A program made the position numbers and the translations under genes. The notes under the pieces are model-generated. The model was not told the DNA's origin. It worked only from the letters and a program-made list of their open reading frames with translations, and did not search any database. Positions 7,742 to 16,303 of a DNA stretch of 64,000 bases are shown here, one piece after another. Every line of letters starts with the position of its first letter. Position 1 is the first letter of the stretch. Origin of the DNA: Limimaricola sp. (lineage in GTDB: Bacteria; Pseudomonadota; Alphaproteobacteria; Rhodobacterales; Rhodobacteraceae); the NCBI RefSeq assembly GCF_016125575.1, contig NZ_WGLM01000001.1:124001-188000 (forward strand), written 5' to 3'.

Positions 7742-9931
7742 CGCTTTGGGCGTGGCGGCAAATCGCCCGTAGAAGCCATCTCCGTTCTCGGCCATCTCGC
7801 GCAGCAGGGCAGGTGCGGTGAACCGCGCGCCGAATGCCTCTGTCAGCGCGTCGCAACGTTCAACGGCGTAGGGCGCGCCCAGCATGTCGAGCCAGCTGAA
7901 CGGCCCGCCCGACCAAGGTGCAAAGCCCCAGCCAAGGATCGCGCCCACGTCGCCCTCGCGGATGTCGGTCAGCACGCCATCTTCCAGCGCGCGCACCGCC
8001 TCCAGCACCTGCGCGAAAAGCAGGCGATGCTGCACGGTGGTCAGGTCGGGCTGATCCTTGGCCTGCGGATACTTCGCCGCGAGGCCCTCCCACAGGCCCA
8101 GCCGCGTGCCCTTCTCGTCATAGGCGTAAAAGCCCGATTTCGACTTGCGGCCCATCCGGCCCTGGTCAGCCATCCAGAACAGCACCTCGTCCACCGCGCC
8201 GTCGGGATAGGCATCGCCCATCGCGGCCTTGGTCGCCTTGGCGATCTTCACGCCAAGGTCGATCGAGGTTTCGTCCACCAGCTGCAGCGGGCCCAGCGGC
8301 ATGCCCACCAGTTTCGCGGCGTTTTCGATCAGCGCGGGGGCAACCCCCTCGGCCACCATGCGGATGCCCTCGTTGATGTAGGGGATGATGCAGCGGTTGG
8401 CGTAGAAGAAGCGCGCATCGTTCACCACGATCGGCGTCTTGCGGATCTGGCGCACGAAATCGAGCGCCTTGGCCACCGCAACCTCGCCGGTCTTTTCGCC
8501 CTTGATAATCTCGACAAGGTTCATCTTGTCGACCGGACTGAAGAAGTGGATGCCGATAAAGTTGGTCGGATTAGTGCTGGCTTTCGCCAGTTCAGTGATG
8601 GGAAGAGTGGAGGTGTTGGTTGCGAAAATGCAATCTGGCCCCGTGACCGCCTGCACATTCTTCGTCACCTCGGCCTTTACGCCGACATCTTCGAACACCG
8701 CCTCGACGATCAGGTCGCAGCCTTGCAGCGCGGCGTAATCGGTGGTGGCGGTGATGCGGCCCAGCACCTGTGCCTTCTTCTCCGGCGTCACCTTCTTGCG
8801 GGCGATGCCCTTGTCGAGGATCGCCTCGGAATGGGCGCGGCCCCGCTCGGCGGCCTCTTGCGTGGCGTCGATCAACACCACCTCGATGCCCGCGTTGGCC
8901 GCGACATAGGCAATGCCCGCGCCCATCATGCCGGCCCCCAGCACGCCCAGCTTCGTGACCTTCTGATCGGGCACGGCGGGCCGGTTGGCGCCCTTCTCCA
9001 GCGCCTCCTTGTTGATGAACAGGCTGCGGATCATCGCGGAAGACGAGGGGTTCATCAGCACATGGGTGAACCAGCGCGCCTCGATCTTCAGCGCCGTGTC
9101 GAAGGGCACCAGCGCGCCTTCATAGACCGCCGAAAGCAGCGCCTTGGCCGCGGGGTAAACCCCCTGCGTCTGGCCGTTGACCATGGCCGAGGCACCGACG
9201 AAGGTCATGAACCCCGCCGGGTGATAGGGTGCGCCACCGGGCATCTTGTAGCCCTTCTCGTCCCACGGCTTGACGATGGCGGGCGACGACAGGACCCAGG
9301 CCTTGGCGGCAGACAACAGCTCGTCGGCCGGCACGACCTCGTCGATCACACCCAGCGCCTTGGCCTTCTTCGGGTCGTTCAGCTTGCCTTCCAGCAGCAG
9401 CGGCGAGGCCGCCATCGCGCCCATCTTGCGCACCAGCCGGGTGGTGCCGCCCGCGCCGGGGAAGATGCCGACAAGGATCTCGGGCAGGCCGATCCGGGCC
9501 TTGGGATTGTCGGCGGCAAAGATGCGGTGGCAGGCCAGCGGCAGTTCCAGCCCGATGCCCAGCGCCGTGCCGGGCAGGGCGGCGGCAATCGGCTTGCCGC
9601 CCTTGTTGGTCTTGGGCTCCATCCCCGCGCGCTCGATCTTGCGCAGCATCTTGTGGCCGGCCATCGTGAAATCGAAGAGGCTTTGCGCGGGATCGTCGCC
9701 GCCCTCGTCGCGGATCTTCGCCAGCGTGTTGAGGTCCATGCCGCCGGCAAAGCTGTCCTTGCCGGAGGTGATGACGATGCCCTTGACGGCGGGGTCGGCC
9801 AGGGCGGCGTCGATCAGGTCGTTCAGATGCGCCATCGACTCGCGCGACATCACGTTCATCGATTTGGTTTTCACGTCCCAGGTGATGACGGCCACGCCGT
9901 CGGCGTCGGTGACAGAGGTGAAATCGGTCAT
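7736..9931 (-). CDS. fadJ: Multifunctional fatty-acid oxidation protein (enoyl-CoA hydratase / 3-hydroxyacyl-CoA dehydrogenase)
   Basis: A 731-residue fusion for the two middle steps of beta-oxidation. Residues 1 to about 190 form a crotonase domain with the oxyanion-hole segment GGMDLNTL and the GIGLELPLACH loop. From about residue 330 there is a Rossmann domain (VLGAGMMGAGIAYVAA) followed by the 3-hydroxyacyl-CoA dehydrogenase signature IGIHFFSPVDKMNLVEII and two C-terminal helical domains. It lies 12 bases downstream of the thiolase, so it forms a fadA-fadJ type operon. FadB and FadJ cannot be told apart confidently. Confidence 0.92.
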   Translation of the reverse strand: MTDFTSVTDADGVAVITWDVKTKSMNVMSRESMAHLNDLIDAALADPAVKGIVITSGKDSFAGGMDLNTLAKIRDEGGDDPAQSLFDFTMAGHKMLRKIERAGMEPKTNKGGKPIAAALPGTALGIGLELPLACHRIFAADNPKARIGLPEILVGIFPGAGGTTRLVRKMGAMAASPLLLEGKLNDPKKAKALGVIDEVVPADELLSAAKAWVLSSPAIVKPWDEKGYKMPGGAPYHPAGFMTFVGASAMVNGQTQGVYPAAKALLSAVYEGALVPFDTALKIEARWFTHVLMNPSSSAMIRSLFINKEALEKGANRPAVPDQKVTKLGVLGAGMMGAGIAYVAANAGIEVVLIDATQEAAERGRAHSEAILDKGIARKKVTPEKKAQVLGRITATTDYAALQGCDLIVEAVFEDVGVKAEVTKNVQAVTGPDCIFATNTSTLPITELAKASTNPTNFIGIHFFSPVDKMNLVEIIKGEKTGEVAVAKALDFVRQIRKTPIVVNDARFFYANRCIIPYINEGIRMVAEGVAPALIENAAKLVGMPLGPLQLVDETSIDLGVKIAKATKAAMGDAYPDGAVDEVLFWMADQGRMGRKSKSGFYAYDEKGTRLGLWEGLAAKYPQAKDQPDLTTVQHRLLFAQVLEAVRALEDGVLTDIREGDVGAILGWGFAPWSGGPFSWLDMLGAPYAVERCDALTEAFGARFTAPALLREMAENGDGFYGRFAATPKAA

Positions 9932-9943
9932 GATGTCAGGTCC

Positions 9944-11155
9944 TTACACGCGTTCGATGATGGTGGCCGCGCCCATGCCGGACGCGATGCAGAGGGTGGC
10001 AAGGCCGACTTCGCGGTCGCTGCGCTCCAATTCGTCCAGCAGCGTGCCGATGATGATTGCCCCGGTCGCGCCCAGCGGGTGACCCATGGCGATGGCCCCG
10101 CCGTTGACGTTGACGAGGTCAGGATCGACGTCAAAGGCCTGCATGAACCGCAGCACGACGGAGGCGAACGCCTCGTTCACTTCGAAGAGGTCGATGTCCG
10201 ATATCGCCATGCCGCTGTCGCGCAGGATCTTCTCGGTCACCGGCACGGGGCCGGTCAGCATGATGGTGGGATCGGTGCCGATCTTGGCGGTGGCGCGGAT
10301 GCGCGCGCGGGGTTTCAACCCATGCGCCTCGCCCCATTCCTTCGAGCCGATCAGCACCCCGGCCGATCCGTCGACGATGCCCGAGGAATTGCCGGCGTGG
10401 TGGATGTGATTGATCCGCTCCAGATGCGGGTATTTCATCAGCGCGACCTTGTCGAAGCCCGGCATCACCTCGCCCATCGCCTTGAAGCTGGGCTCCAGCG
10501 CGCCCAGCGCCTGCATATCGGTCTGGGGCCGCATGAACTCGTCATGCGACAGGATCGGCAGTCCGTTGATGTCGCGCACGGTGATGATCGACTTCGCGAA
10601 ACGCTTGTCGTCCCAGGCGGCCTTGGCGCGGCGCTGCGATTCCACCGCCAGCGCATCGGCCTGGTCGCGGCTAAAACCGTATTCGGTGGCGATGATGTCG
10701 GCGCTGATGCCTTGCGGGACGAAATAGGTCTCCATCGCCACCGAGGGGTCGACGGCGATCGCGGCGCCATCGCTGCCCATCGCGACGCGGCCCATCATCT
10801 CGACCCCGCCGGCGATATAGGCCGCGCCCGCCCCGCCGCGCACCTGGTTCGCAGCAAGGTTCACCGCCTCCATACCGGACGCGCAGAAGCGGTTGATGGC
10901 CAGGCCCGGGATCGACTGGTCCAGCCCCGAGGCCAGCACCGCGGTGCGCGCAAGGCAACCGCCCTGTTCGCCCACCTGAGTGACGTTGCCCCAGATCACG
11001 TCCTCGACGGCATGGCCCTCCAGCCCGTTGCGCTCCTTCAGCGCATCGAGCACCTGCGCCGAAAGGCGCACGCTGGTCACCTCGTGCAGGCTGCCGTCGG
11101 GCCGCCCCTTGCCGCGGGGTGTGCGGACGGCGTCATAGATATAGGCTTCGGTCAT
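9944..11155 (-). CDS. fadA: Acetyl-CoA C-acyltransferase (thiolase)
   Basis: Thiolytic cleavage of 3-ketoacyl-CoA, the last step of beta-oxidation; 403 residues, full length. The acyl-accepting Cys91 sits in NRFCASGMEAVN, the catalytic His359 in GGAIAMGHPLGATGA, and the proton-relay Cys389 in LCIASGMGA. It is followed after 12 bases by the FadJ-like gene and preceded after 12 bases by a glutathione S-transferase-like gene, so three genes are probably co-transcribed. Degradative thiolase is favoured over biosynthetic PhaA because of this context. Confidence 0.92.
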   Translation of the reverse strand: MTEAYIYDAVRTPRGKGRPDGSLHEVTSVRLSAQVLDALKERNGLEGHAVEDVIWGNVTQVGEQGGCLARTAVLASGLDQSIPGLAINRFCASGMEAVNLAANQVRGGAGAAYIAGGVEMMGRVAMGSDGAAIAVDPSVAMETYFVPQGISADIIATEYGFSRDQADALAVESQRRAKAAWDDKRFAKSIITVRDINGLPILSHDEFMRPQTDMQALGALEPSFKAMGEVMPGFDKVALMKYPHLERINHIHHAGNSSGIVDGSAGVLIGSKEWGEAHGLKPRARIRATAKIGTDPTIMLTGPVPVTEKILRDSGMAISDIDLFEVNEAFASVVLRFMQAFDVDPDLVNVNGGAIAMGHPLGATGAIIIGTLLDELERSDREVGLATLCIASGMGAATIIERV

Positions 11156-11167
11156 CGATGATCTCCT

Positions 11168-11809
11168 TCAGGCGCGGGGCGCAGGCGGAAAGGCCCGCTG
11201 CATCATGTCATAGGGGTGTTTCCAGCCCGGCTGGGCGGCGATGCGGTCCAGCCAGGCGTCGATCGCGGGCCATGCGGCGCGGTCGAACGTGAAGTCCTCG
11301 GGGTAGTAGAGATAGGAACAGCAGGCGATGTCGGCGATGGTGATGTCGGCCCCGGCCAGCCAGTCGCGCCCGGTCAGCTGTGTTTCAAGGATCTTCAGTG
11401 CGGCGCCAAGGCGGCCGGCGAGAAATGCGTTCACCTCGGTGCTGCGCTTGGCCTCGGGCAGGAAGTTCATGTTGAAGCGGAGCGATCCGGCCACGCCCGA
11501 GACCTTGTGATTGTCGAAGAACATCCAGCGCAGCACCTCGCGCCGTTCGGCGGCCGAACGACCGCCCAGCTTGCCGGTCTTGGAGCTGATGTAGTCCTGG
11601 ATCACGCCCGACTGGGTCAGCACGTTATCGCCGTCGATCATCACCGGCACTTCACCCATGACGTTGAGCGCCCGGAATTCCGGTGTGCGGGTTTCGCCGT
11701 TGAAGAAATCGACGAAGCGCGGCGTCCACTCCTCGCCGGCCAGCGTCAGGGTCAGCGCCGCCTTGTAGGCATTGCCGCTTTCGCCGAAGCAGTAGAGTTC
11801 CATGGCCAT
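11168..11809 (-). CDS. Glutathione S-transferase family protein
   Basis: A 213-residue protein with an N-terminal thioredoxin-like GST domain (residues about 1-80, including GEVPVMIDGDNVLTQSGVI, the glutathione gamma-glutamyl binding segment) and an all-helical C-terminal domain with the N-capping motif GADITIADIA. The N-terminal catalytic residue is not obvious (CFGESGNAYK), so substrate and activity are open. Start at 11809 is preceded by an AGAGGGAAGGA box. Its position at the head of the thiolase-FadJ operon suggests a link to acyl-CoA or detoxification metabolism. Confidence 0.8.
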   Translation of the reverse strand: MAMELYCFGESGNAYKAALTLTLAGEEWTPRFVDFFNGETRTPEFRALNVMGEVPVMIDGDNVLTQSGVIQDYISSKTGKLGGRSAAERREVLRWMFFDNHKVSGVAGSLRFNMNFLPEAKRSTEVNAFLAGRLGAALKILETQLTGRDWLAGADITIADIACCSYLYYPEDFTFDRAAWPAIDAWLDRIAAQPGWKHPYDMMQRAFPPAPRA

Positions 11810-11865
11810 CGCGTCGTTCCTTCCCTCTGGTCCCGGCATCGGCGCCGGGGGTTTTCCACCCCCGG

Positions 11866-11900
11866 ACCCCCGGAGAGTATTTCTGGCAAGATGAAGGGGC
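11866..11900 (+). repeat. Dispersed repeat family 1, copy A
   Basis: Contains the family pattern: G/C-rich lead-in, GAGAGTATTT, then GGCAAGATGAAGGGG. It lies upstream of the GST gene in antisense orientation to it. Other copies are at 12031, 30527, 35470, 55149 and 63780. Confidence 0.6.
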
Positions 11901-11982
11901 GCGTTCACGTCCCCTTAACCTTGATCGGTCATCCTTGCGGCAGGGTACAGGCTGGAGAGCCGATGGCCCTGCAAGGTGAAGC

Positions 11983-12019
11983 CCTGTCCCGCGTCCCGCT
12001 CCGGCCGGACCGGGACAGG
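11983..12019. terminator. Inverted repeat in intergenic region
   Basis: CCTGTCCCG and CGGGACAGG form a perfect 9-bp stem around a 19-base loop, in the 283-base gap between the 70-residue protein gene and the GST gene. There is no U-run. It may be a terminator for the acyl-CoA dehydrogenase transcript or a processing site. The gap otherwise holds two inverted copies of repeat family 1. Confidence 0.35.
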
Positions 12020-12030
12020 CAGCCCTTGCC

Positions 12031-12066
12031 CTTCATCTTGCCCCAAATACTCCCCCGCCGGAGGCG
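12031..12066 (-). repeat. Dispersed repeat family 1, copy B
   Basis: On the minus strand it reads CGCCTCCGGCGGGGG, then AGTATTTGGGG, then CAAGATGAAG. It lies directly downstream of the 70-residue protein gene and faces copy A, with which it makes an inverted pair around a 130-base spacer. Confidence 0.6.
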
Positions 12067-12092
12067 TCCCGCAGCCCGCCACGGGAGCGTCG

Positions 12093-12305
12093 TCATTTCT
12101 TGCGCGCCTCCAGTTCCGCGTTGAAAAGCCGCAGGCGGTGGCCAAAGGTCTCGCCGTCGATCACGCTGTCGAAATTCTCGAAGAGAAAGGACAGCGCCTC
12201 GCCCTCGTCCAGACCTGCCTCGGCCGCAAATCGGCGCAGGCGACGGTAACCGTCCTCGGACATCGCCACTGGAAAGCGGCGTGTCAGGCGCAGACGTCGG
12301 GGCAT
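12093..12305 (-). CDS. Small conserved-looking protein, 70 residues
   Basis: Arg-rich N-terminus (MPRRLRLTRRF) followed by a predicted helical region with DEGEALSFLFENFDSVID and an ending rich in Lys/Glu. The beginning with basic residues and a short helix pair resembles a ribbon-helix-helix protein but no clear match is recognised. A strong GGAGGAG box precedes the ATG at 12305. It lies 47 bases downstream of the acyl-CoA dehydrogenase stop and is probably in its operon. Function unknown. Confidence 0.65.
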   Translation of the reverse strand: MPRRLRLTRRFPVAMSEDGYRRLRRFAAEAGLDEGEALSFLFENFDSVIDGETFGHRLRLFNAELEARKK

Positions 12306-12352
12306 CCTCTCCTCCATTCCGGTCTGGTGGGCGGGCCCGCCCTCCAGACCTT

Positions 12353-14131
12353 TCAGAAATTCGCAGCCTCCAGCGCCATCACGGTGTTGGCGCCGGTCAT
12401 GATCCGGGCAAGGTGCATGGCCGTCGCCGGCAACTGGCGCGCCATGTAGTAGCGCCCGGTGGCGATCTTGGTTTCGTAGAAGGCGGTATCGGTCGCGCCG
12501 TTCTCGAGCGCCTCCATTGCCGCCCGGGCCATCCGCGCCCACATCAGGCCAAGGCAGACATGGCCCATCATGTGCATGAAATCATAGGACCCTGCCAGCG
12601 CGTCGTTGGGCGCCTTCATGCCCGATTGCATGAAGAACATGCCGGCGGCCTGCAGATCCTTGCTCGCCGCCTTCAGCGGGTCGAGGAAATCGGCCTTGAG
12701 CGCGGCGTTGTCCTCGTTTTCCTTGATGAAGGTCTTGACCATGTCGAAGAAGGCCATGACGTGCTTGCCGCCGTCCAGCGCCAGCTTGCGGCCCACGAGG
12801 TCGAGCGCCTGAATGCCGTTGGCGCCTTCGTAGATCATCGCGATCCGGGCGTCGCGGGCGAATTGCGACATGCCCCATTCCTCGATGTAGCCATGCCCGC
12901 CGTAGACCTGCTGGGCGGCGACCGTCATCTCGAAGCCCTTGTCAGTCAGGAAGCCCTTGATGACCGGGGTTAGCAGCGAGATCAGCCCATCTGCGGCGGC
13001 ATCGTCGCATTTGTGCGCGCGGTCGATCAATGAGGCGCCCCAGAGCGTGAAGGCGCGCGCGCCTTCGACGAAGGACTTCTGGTCCATCAGGTTGCGGCGG
13101 ATGTCGGGGTGCACGATGATCGGGTCAGCGGCCTTTTCGGGGTATTTGGCGCCGGTCACGTCGCGGCCCTGCAGGCGGTCCTTGGCGTAGGTCAGCGCGT
13201 TCTGGTATGCGGCCTCGGCCTGGGCATAGCCCTGCAGGCCGACGCCCAGCCGCGCCTCGTTCATCATGGTGAACATGGCGCGCATGCCCTTGTGTTCCTC
13301 GCCGACAAGATAGCCCGTCGCCTCGTCGTAGTTCATCACGCAGGTGGCGTTGCCGTGGATGCCCATCTTTTCTTCGACCTTGCCGCAGCTGACGCCGTTG
13401 CGCGCGCCAAGGCTGCCATCGGCGTTCACGAGGAATTTCGGCACGATGAAGAGCGAGACGCCCTTGATGCCCTCGGGTCCGCCGGGGATCTTGGCCAGCA
13501 CGAGGTGGATGATGTTCTCGGCCATGTCGTGTTCGCCCGCCGAGATAAAGATCTTCTGGCCGGACACCTTGTAGGTGCCGTCGTCCTGCGGCACGGCCTT
13601 GGTCCGCATCAGGCCCAGGTCGGTGCCACAATGCGGCTCGGTCAGGTTCATCGTGCCGGTCCATTCGCAGCTGACAAGCTTGGGCAGGTAGGTGCGTTTC
13701 TGGTCGTCCGAGCCGTGGAAGTAGATCGCCGAATAGGCGCCGTGGGTCAGGCCCTGGTACATGTTGAAGGCCATGTTGGCGCTAACCATCGGCTCCTGCG
13801 CGGCGGTGTGCATGACGTAAGGTAGGCCCTGCCCGCCATAATCGGGGTCGCAGTCGATGGCGGTCCAGCCGCCCTCGCGCATCTGGGCGAAGGCCTCCTT
13901 GAAGCCGGTGGGGGTGCGCACGATCCCGTTTTCCAGCCGGCAGCCCTCCACATCGCCCACGGTGTTGAGCGGGGCGAGCACGTCGGCGGCCATCTTGCCG
14001 GCCTCTTCCAGCACGGCGGAGGTGAAATCGCGGTCAAGCTCGGCAAAGCCGGGGATGTCCTGCGTCTCGACCTTCAGAAGATCGTGCAGGACGAAGAGAA
14101 GGTCCTTTGTAGGCGCGGTGAAGCTGGGCAT
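12353..14131 (-). CDS. Acyl-CoA dehydrogenase, long type with C-terminal extra domain (DmdC-like)
   Basis: FAD-dependent alpha,beta-dehydrogenation of an acyl-CoA; 592 residues. Order: N-terminal helical cap (residues about 1-160), beta domain with [14 protein letters not shown] (substrate/FAD loop), C-terminal helical domain with [21 protein letters not shown] and [13 protein letters not shown], and an additional C-terminal domain of about 120 residues. That length and arrangement match the roseobacter 3-methylmercaptopropionyl-CoA dehydrogenase DmdC and other long FadE-like enzymes. Substrate cannot be decided. A MerR gene lies 25 bases upstream and is probably co-transcribed. Confidence 0.88.
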   Translation of the reverse strand: MPSFTAPTKDLLFVLHDLLKVETQDIPGFAELDRDFTSAVLEEAGKMAADVLAPLNTVGDVEGCRLENGIVRTPTGFKEAFAQMREGGWTAIDCDPDYGGQGLPYVMHTAAQEPMVSANMAFNMYQGLTHGAYSAIYFHGSDDQKRTYLPKLVSCEWTGTMNLTEPHCGTDLGLMRTKAVPQDDGTYKVSGQKIFISAGEHDMAENIIHLVLAKIPGGPEGIKGVSLFIVPKFLVNADGSLGARNGVSCGKVEEKMGIHGNATCVMNYDEATGYLVGEEHKGMRAMFTMMNEARLGVGLQGYAQAEAAYQNALTYAKDRLQGRDVTGAKYPEKAADPIIVHPDIRRNLMDQKSFVEGARAFTLWGASLIDRAHKCDDAAADGLISLLTPVIKGFLTDKGFEMTVAAQQVYGGHGYIEEWGMSQFARDARIAMIYEGANGIQALDLVGRKLALDGGKHVMAFFDMVKTFIKENEDNAALKADFLDPLKAASKDLQAAGMFFMQSGMKAPNDALAGSYDFMHMMGHVCLGLMWARMARAAMEALENGATDTAFYETKIATGRYYMARQLPATAMHLARIMTGANTVMALEAANF

Positions 14132-14156
14132 CGTGGGTCTCTCTCTTGGCGTGATC

Positions 14157-14558
14157 TCAGGCGGCGGCGTGGCCGGATTTGGACAGGCTGGCGAGCTTCT
14201 TCTCGCCCCAGTCCATCTGCTCTTTCAATTCAGCGATGGCCTCGTCGAGTTCGGCGCGTTGCGCCTCCATGTCGGCAAGGTGTAGTCGGGCGAGATCAAG
14301 CGTGCGTGACAACTGGGTCAACTGGCTGTCGCCCATATGATAAAGGTCGAGAAGCTGGCGAATTTCCTCGAGGCTGAAGCCAAAGCGCTTGCCGCGAAGG
14401 ATCAGCTTGAGCCGGGCGCGGTCGCGTTTGGTGAAGAGGCGCTTCTGGCCCTGCCGGATCGGGAACAACAGTTCCTTGGATTCGTAGAAGCGCAGGGCGC
14501 GCGGCGTCACGCCGAAGGCGGCGCACATCTCGGAGATGGTCAAGGTATCGTCAGGCAT
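14157..14558 (-). CDS. MerR-family transcriptional regulator
   Basis: A 133-residue one-component regulator: N-terminal MerR winged helix ([24 protein letters not shown], with [16 protein letters not shown]) and a C-terminal coiled-coil dimerisation helix (about 80-125), with no large ligand domain. It has no Cys cluster, so it is not a metal sensor. It is 25 bases upstream of the acyl-CoA dehydrogenase and probably controls it, as LiuR-type MerR proteins do for branched-chain and fatty-acid degradation. A palindrome 72-85 bases upstream of its start is the likely operator. Confidence 0.88.
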   Translation of the reverse strand: MPDDTLTISEMCAAFGVTPRALRFYESKELLFPIRQGQKRLFTKRDRARLKLILRGKRFGFSLEEIRQLLDLYHMGDSQLTQLSRTLDLARLHLADMEAQRAELDEAIAELKEQMDWGEKKLASLSKSGHAAA

Positions 14559-14629
14559 CGGATTGGCACCGGTTTGGACTGGTCTTGTCCATCCATGTGT
14601 CGCGCCGGAGCCGGCATGGCAAGCCAAGA

Positions 14630-14643
14630 TGACGTTAACGTCA
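14630..14643. promoter_or_regulatory. Perfect 14-bp palindrome, likely MerR/LiuR-type operator
   Basis: TGACGTTAACGTCA is self-complementary over 14 bases and is followed by ACGTAACG. It lies in the gap between the two MerR genes, upstream of the MerR/acyl-CoA dehydrogenase operon. It overlaps a TTGACG that could be a -35 box on the minus strand. From memory, LiuR sites in proteobacteria are of the form TTACGTTAACGTAA. Confidence 0.65.
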
Positions 14644-14668
14644 ACGTAACGCTGCGTCGCGTGTGCGT

Positions 14669-15037
14669 TCAGCCCAACGAGCGCGCAGTTTCGTCGCGCA
14701 AGGCCTTCAATTCGGCAATGGTTTCGTCAAGGTTGCGTTTCTGCTCGGCCAGATCCACCAGTTGCCTGTCGGCCAGCGCGACCCATTTGCGCATTTGCGC
14801 CTGGGTGCCTTCCTTTTCGTAGATCAGCAGCCACTGGCGGATATCCTCAAGGCTGAAGCCGAACTTGCGTCCGCGCAGGATCAGCGTCATCCGGGCCAGT
14901 TCGCGCGGGCCGTAATACCGCGCGCGGCCCTCGCGTTCGGGCGCCAGCAGTTCGATGTATTCATAGTAGCGCAGCGTGCGCGGGGTCACGTCGAAGCGCG
15001 CGCACATCTCCTTGAAGCTCAGGCGAGTCTCGGGCAT
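14669..15037 (-). CDS. Second MerR-family regulator, paralogue of its neighbour
   Basis: A 122-residue MerR protein with the same plan as the one downstream: winged helix FKEMCARFDVTPRTLRYYEYIELL, then KFGFSLEDIRQWL, then a coiled-coil helix with AEQKRNLDETIAELKAL. The two share most of the DNA-recognition helix (CA-F-VTPR-LR-YE), so they arose by duplication and may bind related sites. There is a 110-base gap to the next MerR gene containing the palindromic operator. Its target is probably also acyl-CoA degradation. Confidence 0.88.
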   Translation of the reverse strand: MPETRLSFKEMCARFDVTPRTLRYYEYIELLAPEREGRARYYGPRELARMTLILRGRKFGFSLEDIRQWLLIYEKEGTQAQMRKWVALADRQLVDLAEQKRNLDETIAELKALRDETARSLG

Positions 15038-15172
15038 TCAGACCTCCCTCGCGCGGCATGGTAGCGGGGCGGTCGGGGGTCGGCAACCGCGTGGCGCGGG
15101 GTGGGGCCGCCACAAACCGCTTGCCCCTGCCGCCCGAGGTGACAAGCTGGACCCAGACCGCCGGAGAGCCCG

Positions 15173-15622
15173 ATGACCGACAGCCCCCAGGACCGCCGCG
15201 ACCGCATCGCGCGCCAGTTCATCGCCGCGATTCCGCATGCTCGCGCGCTGGGGATGGAACTTCAGGAGGTGGGCGAGGGGCGTGCGGTGATCGCGATGGC
15301 CCACGCGCCGCATCTTGTGGGCGACCCCGAGACGGGGGTGATCCACGGCGGCGCGGTGTCGGCGCTGATGGATACCTGCGGCGGGGCGGCGGTGATGGCG
15401 CATCCGGCGGGCCCGATCGGCACCGCGACGCTGGATTTGCGGATTGACTACATGCGCCCCGCCACCGCCGGGCACCGGATTACCGCGACGGCGGAGGTGT
15501 ACCAGATGACGCGCTCTGTCGCCTTTGTGCGGGCGGTGGCCGTCGATCAAGATGACACCCGGCCGGTGGCCACGGCGACGGGCGCCTTCACCGTGGAATG
15601 GGCGAAGGAGGCCCGCGCATGA
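15173..15622 (+). CDS. PaaI-family hotdog thioesterase
   Basis: A 149-residue hotdog-fold protein that likely hydrolyses acyl- or aryl-CoA. The central helix and the segment GVIHGGAVSALMDTCGGAAVM (residues about 58-78) give the PaaI/ACOT13 pattern HGG---L-D, and LDLRIDYMRPATAG gives the next strand pair. It overlaps the next gene, which is a second PaaI-type protein (ATGA), so the two may form a heteromer. It is divergent from the MerR/acyl-CoA degradation block. Confidence 0.85.
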   Translation: MTDSPQDRRDRIARQFIAAIPHARALGMELQEVGEGRAVIAMAHAPHLVGDPETGVIHGGAVSALMDTCGGAAVMAHPAGPIGTATLDLRIDYMRPATAGHRITATAEVYQMTRSVAFVRAVAVDQDDTRPVATATGAFTVEWAKEARA

Positions 15623-16113
15623 TCCGCCGGCCCGAACCCGTTCAGGTGGTCAAGCAGCGGCGCGACGGGGCGTTGCAGGCGCTGGTCAATCAGGTGCCCT
15701 ATATCGGCTTTCTCGGTGTTCACTTCGACCGGCGCGGCGACGAGTTGACGGCGGTGCTGCCCTATGACGACAAGCTGATCGGCAACCCGGTGCTGCCCGC
15801 GCTGCATGGCGGGGCGACGGCCGCATTCCTTGAGGTCACCGCGATCATCGAACTGGCCTGGGCGATTCTCTGGGACGAGATGGAGAGCGGCGCGCCGCCC
15901 GAGGCCCTGCCGCCCGTCCGCCTGCCCAAGACCATCGACTTCACGGTAGATTACCTGCGCTCGGGCCTGCCGCGCGATGCCTATGCGCGGGCGCGGATCA
16001 ACCGGTCGGGTCGGCGCTATGCCAGTGTTCATGTCGAGGGCTGGCAGGACAACCGCGACCGTCTGTTCGTGCAGGCGACGGGGCATTTCCTGATGCCGTC
16101 GCGCGAGGGGTAA
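15619..16113 (+). CDS. Second PaaI-family thioesterase
   Basis: A 164-residue hotdog protein with the pattern LPALHGGATAAFLEVTA (HGG plus catalytic acidic residue replaced by Glu) and KTIDFTVDYLRSGLPRDAYARA. It differs clearly from its upstream neighbour, so this is an old duplication. The start overlaps the upstream stop. An HGG motif and the acidic residue are retained, so it may be active by itself. The next 190 bases hold no supported gene. Confidence 0.85.
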   Translation: MIRRPEPVQVVKQRRDGALQALVNQVPYIGFLGVHFDRRGDELTAVLPYDDKLIGNPVLPALHGGATAAFLEVTAIIELAWAILWDEMESGAPPEALPPVRLPKTIDFTVDYLRSGLPRDAYARARINRSGRRYASVHVEGWQDNRDRLFVQATGHFLMPSREG

Positions 16114-16303
16114 GTACCCGGCTTGACCGACCGCGGGCCCGGGTCTACGCCTGAGCGCATGACACGGGTTTTCGATATTGCCGACCGCGCGCGCCTGCCG
16201 TGGCGTTTTTTCAGGGAGACCCGCGCGGCCCTGTCGCGGCGCTAGGGGGCTTTCGCGCGATGCGCGGCCGAATCCCCTGTCGAATTCCATGCGGAGTGGA
16301 CCG

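Noticed and set aside
8027-11161. Very long open frame of over 1000 codons on the plus strand, opposite the thiolase and FadJ genes
   Set aside because: It is antisense to two well-recognised genes and rich in His/Arg/Gly runs typical of a shadow frame in high-GC DNA. No domain is seen.
16159-16245. Short frame of 28 codons between the PaaI pair and the MATE exporter (ends RFFRETRAALSRR)
   Set aside because: The ending resembles small DUF1127-type proteins slightly, but there is no ribosome site and no conserved core, so it was left out of the gene list.
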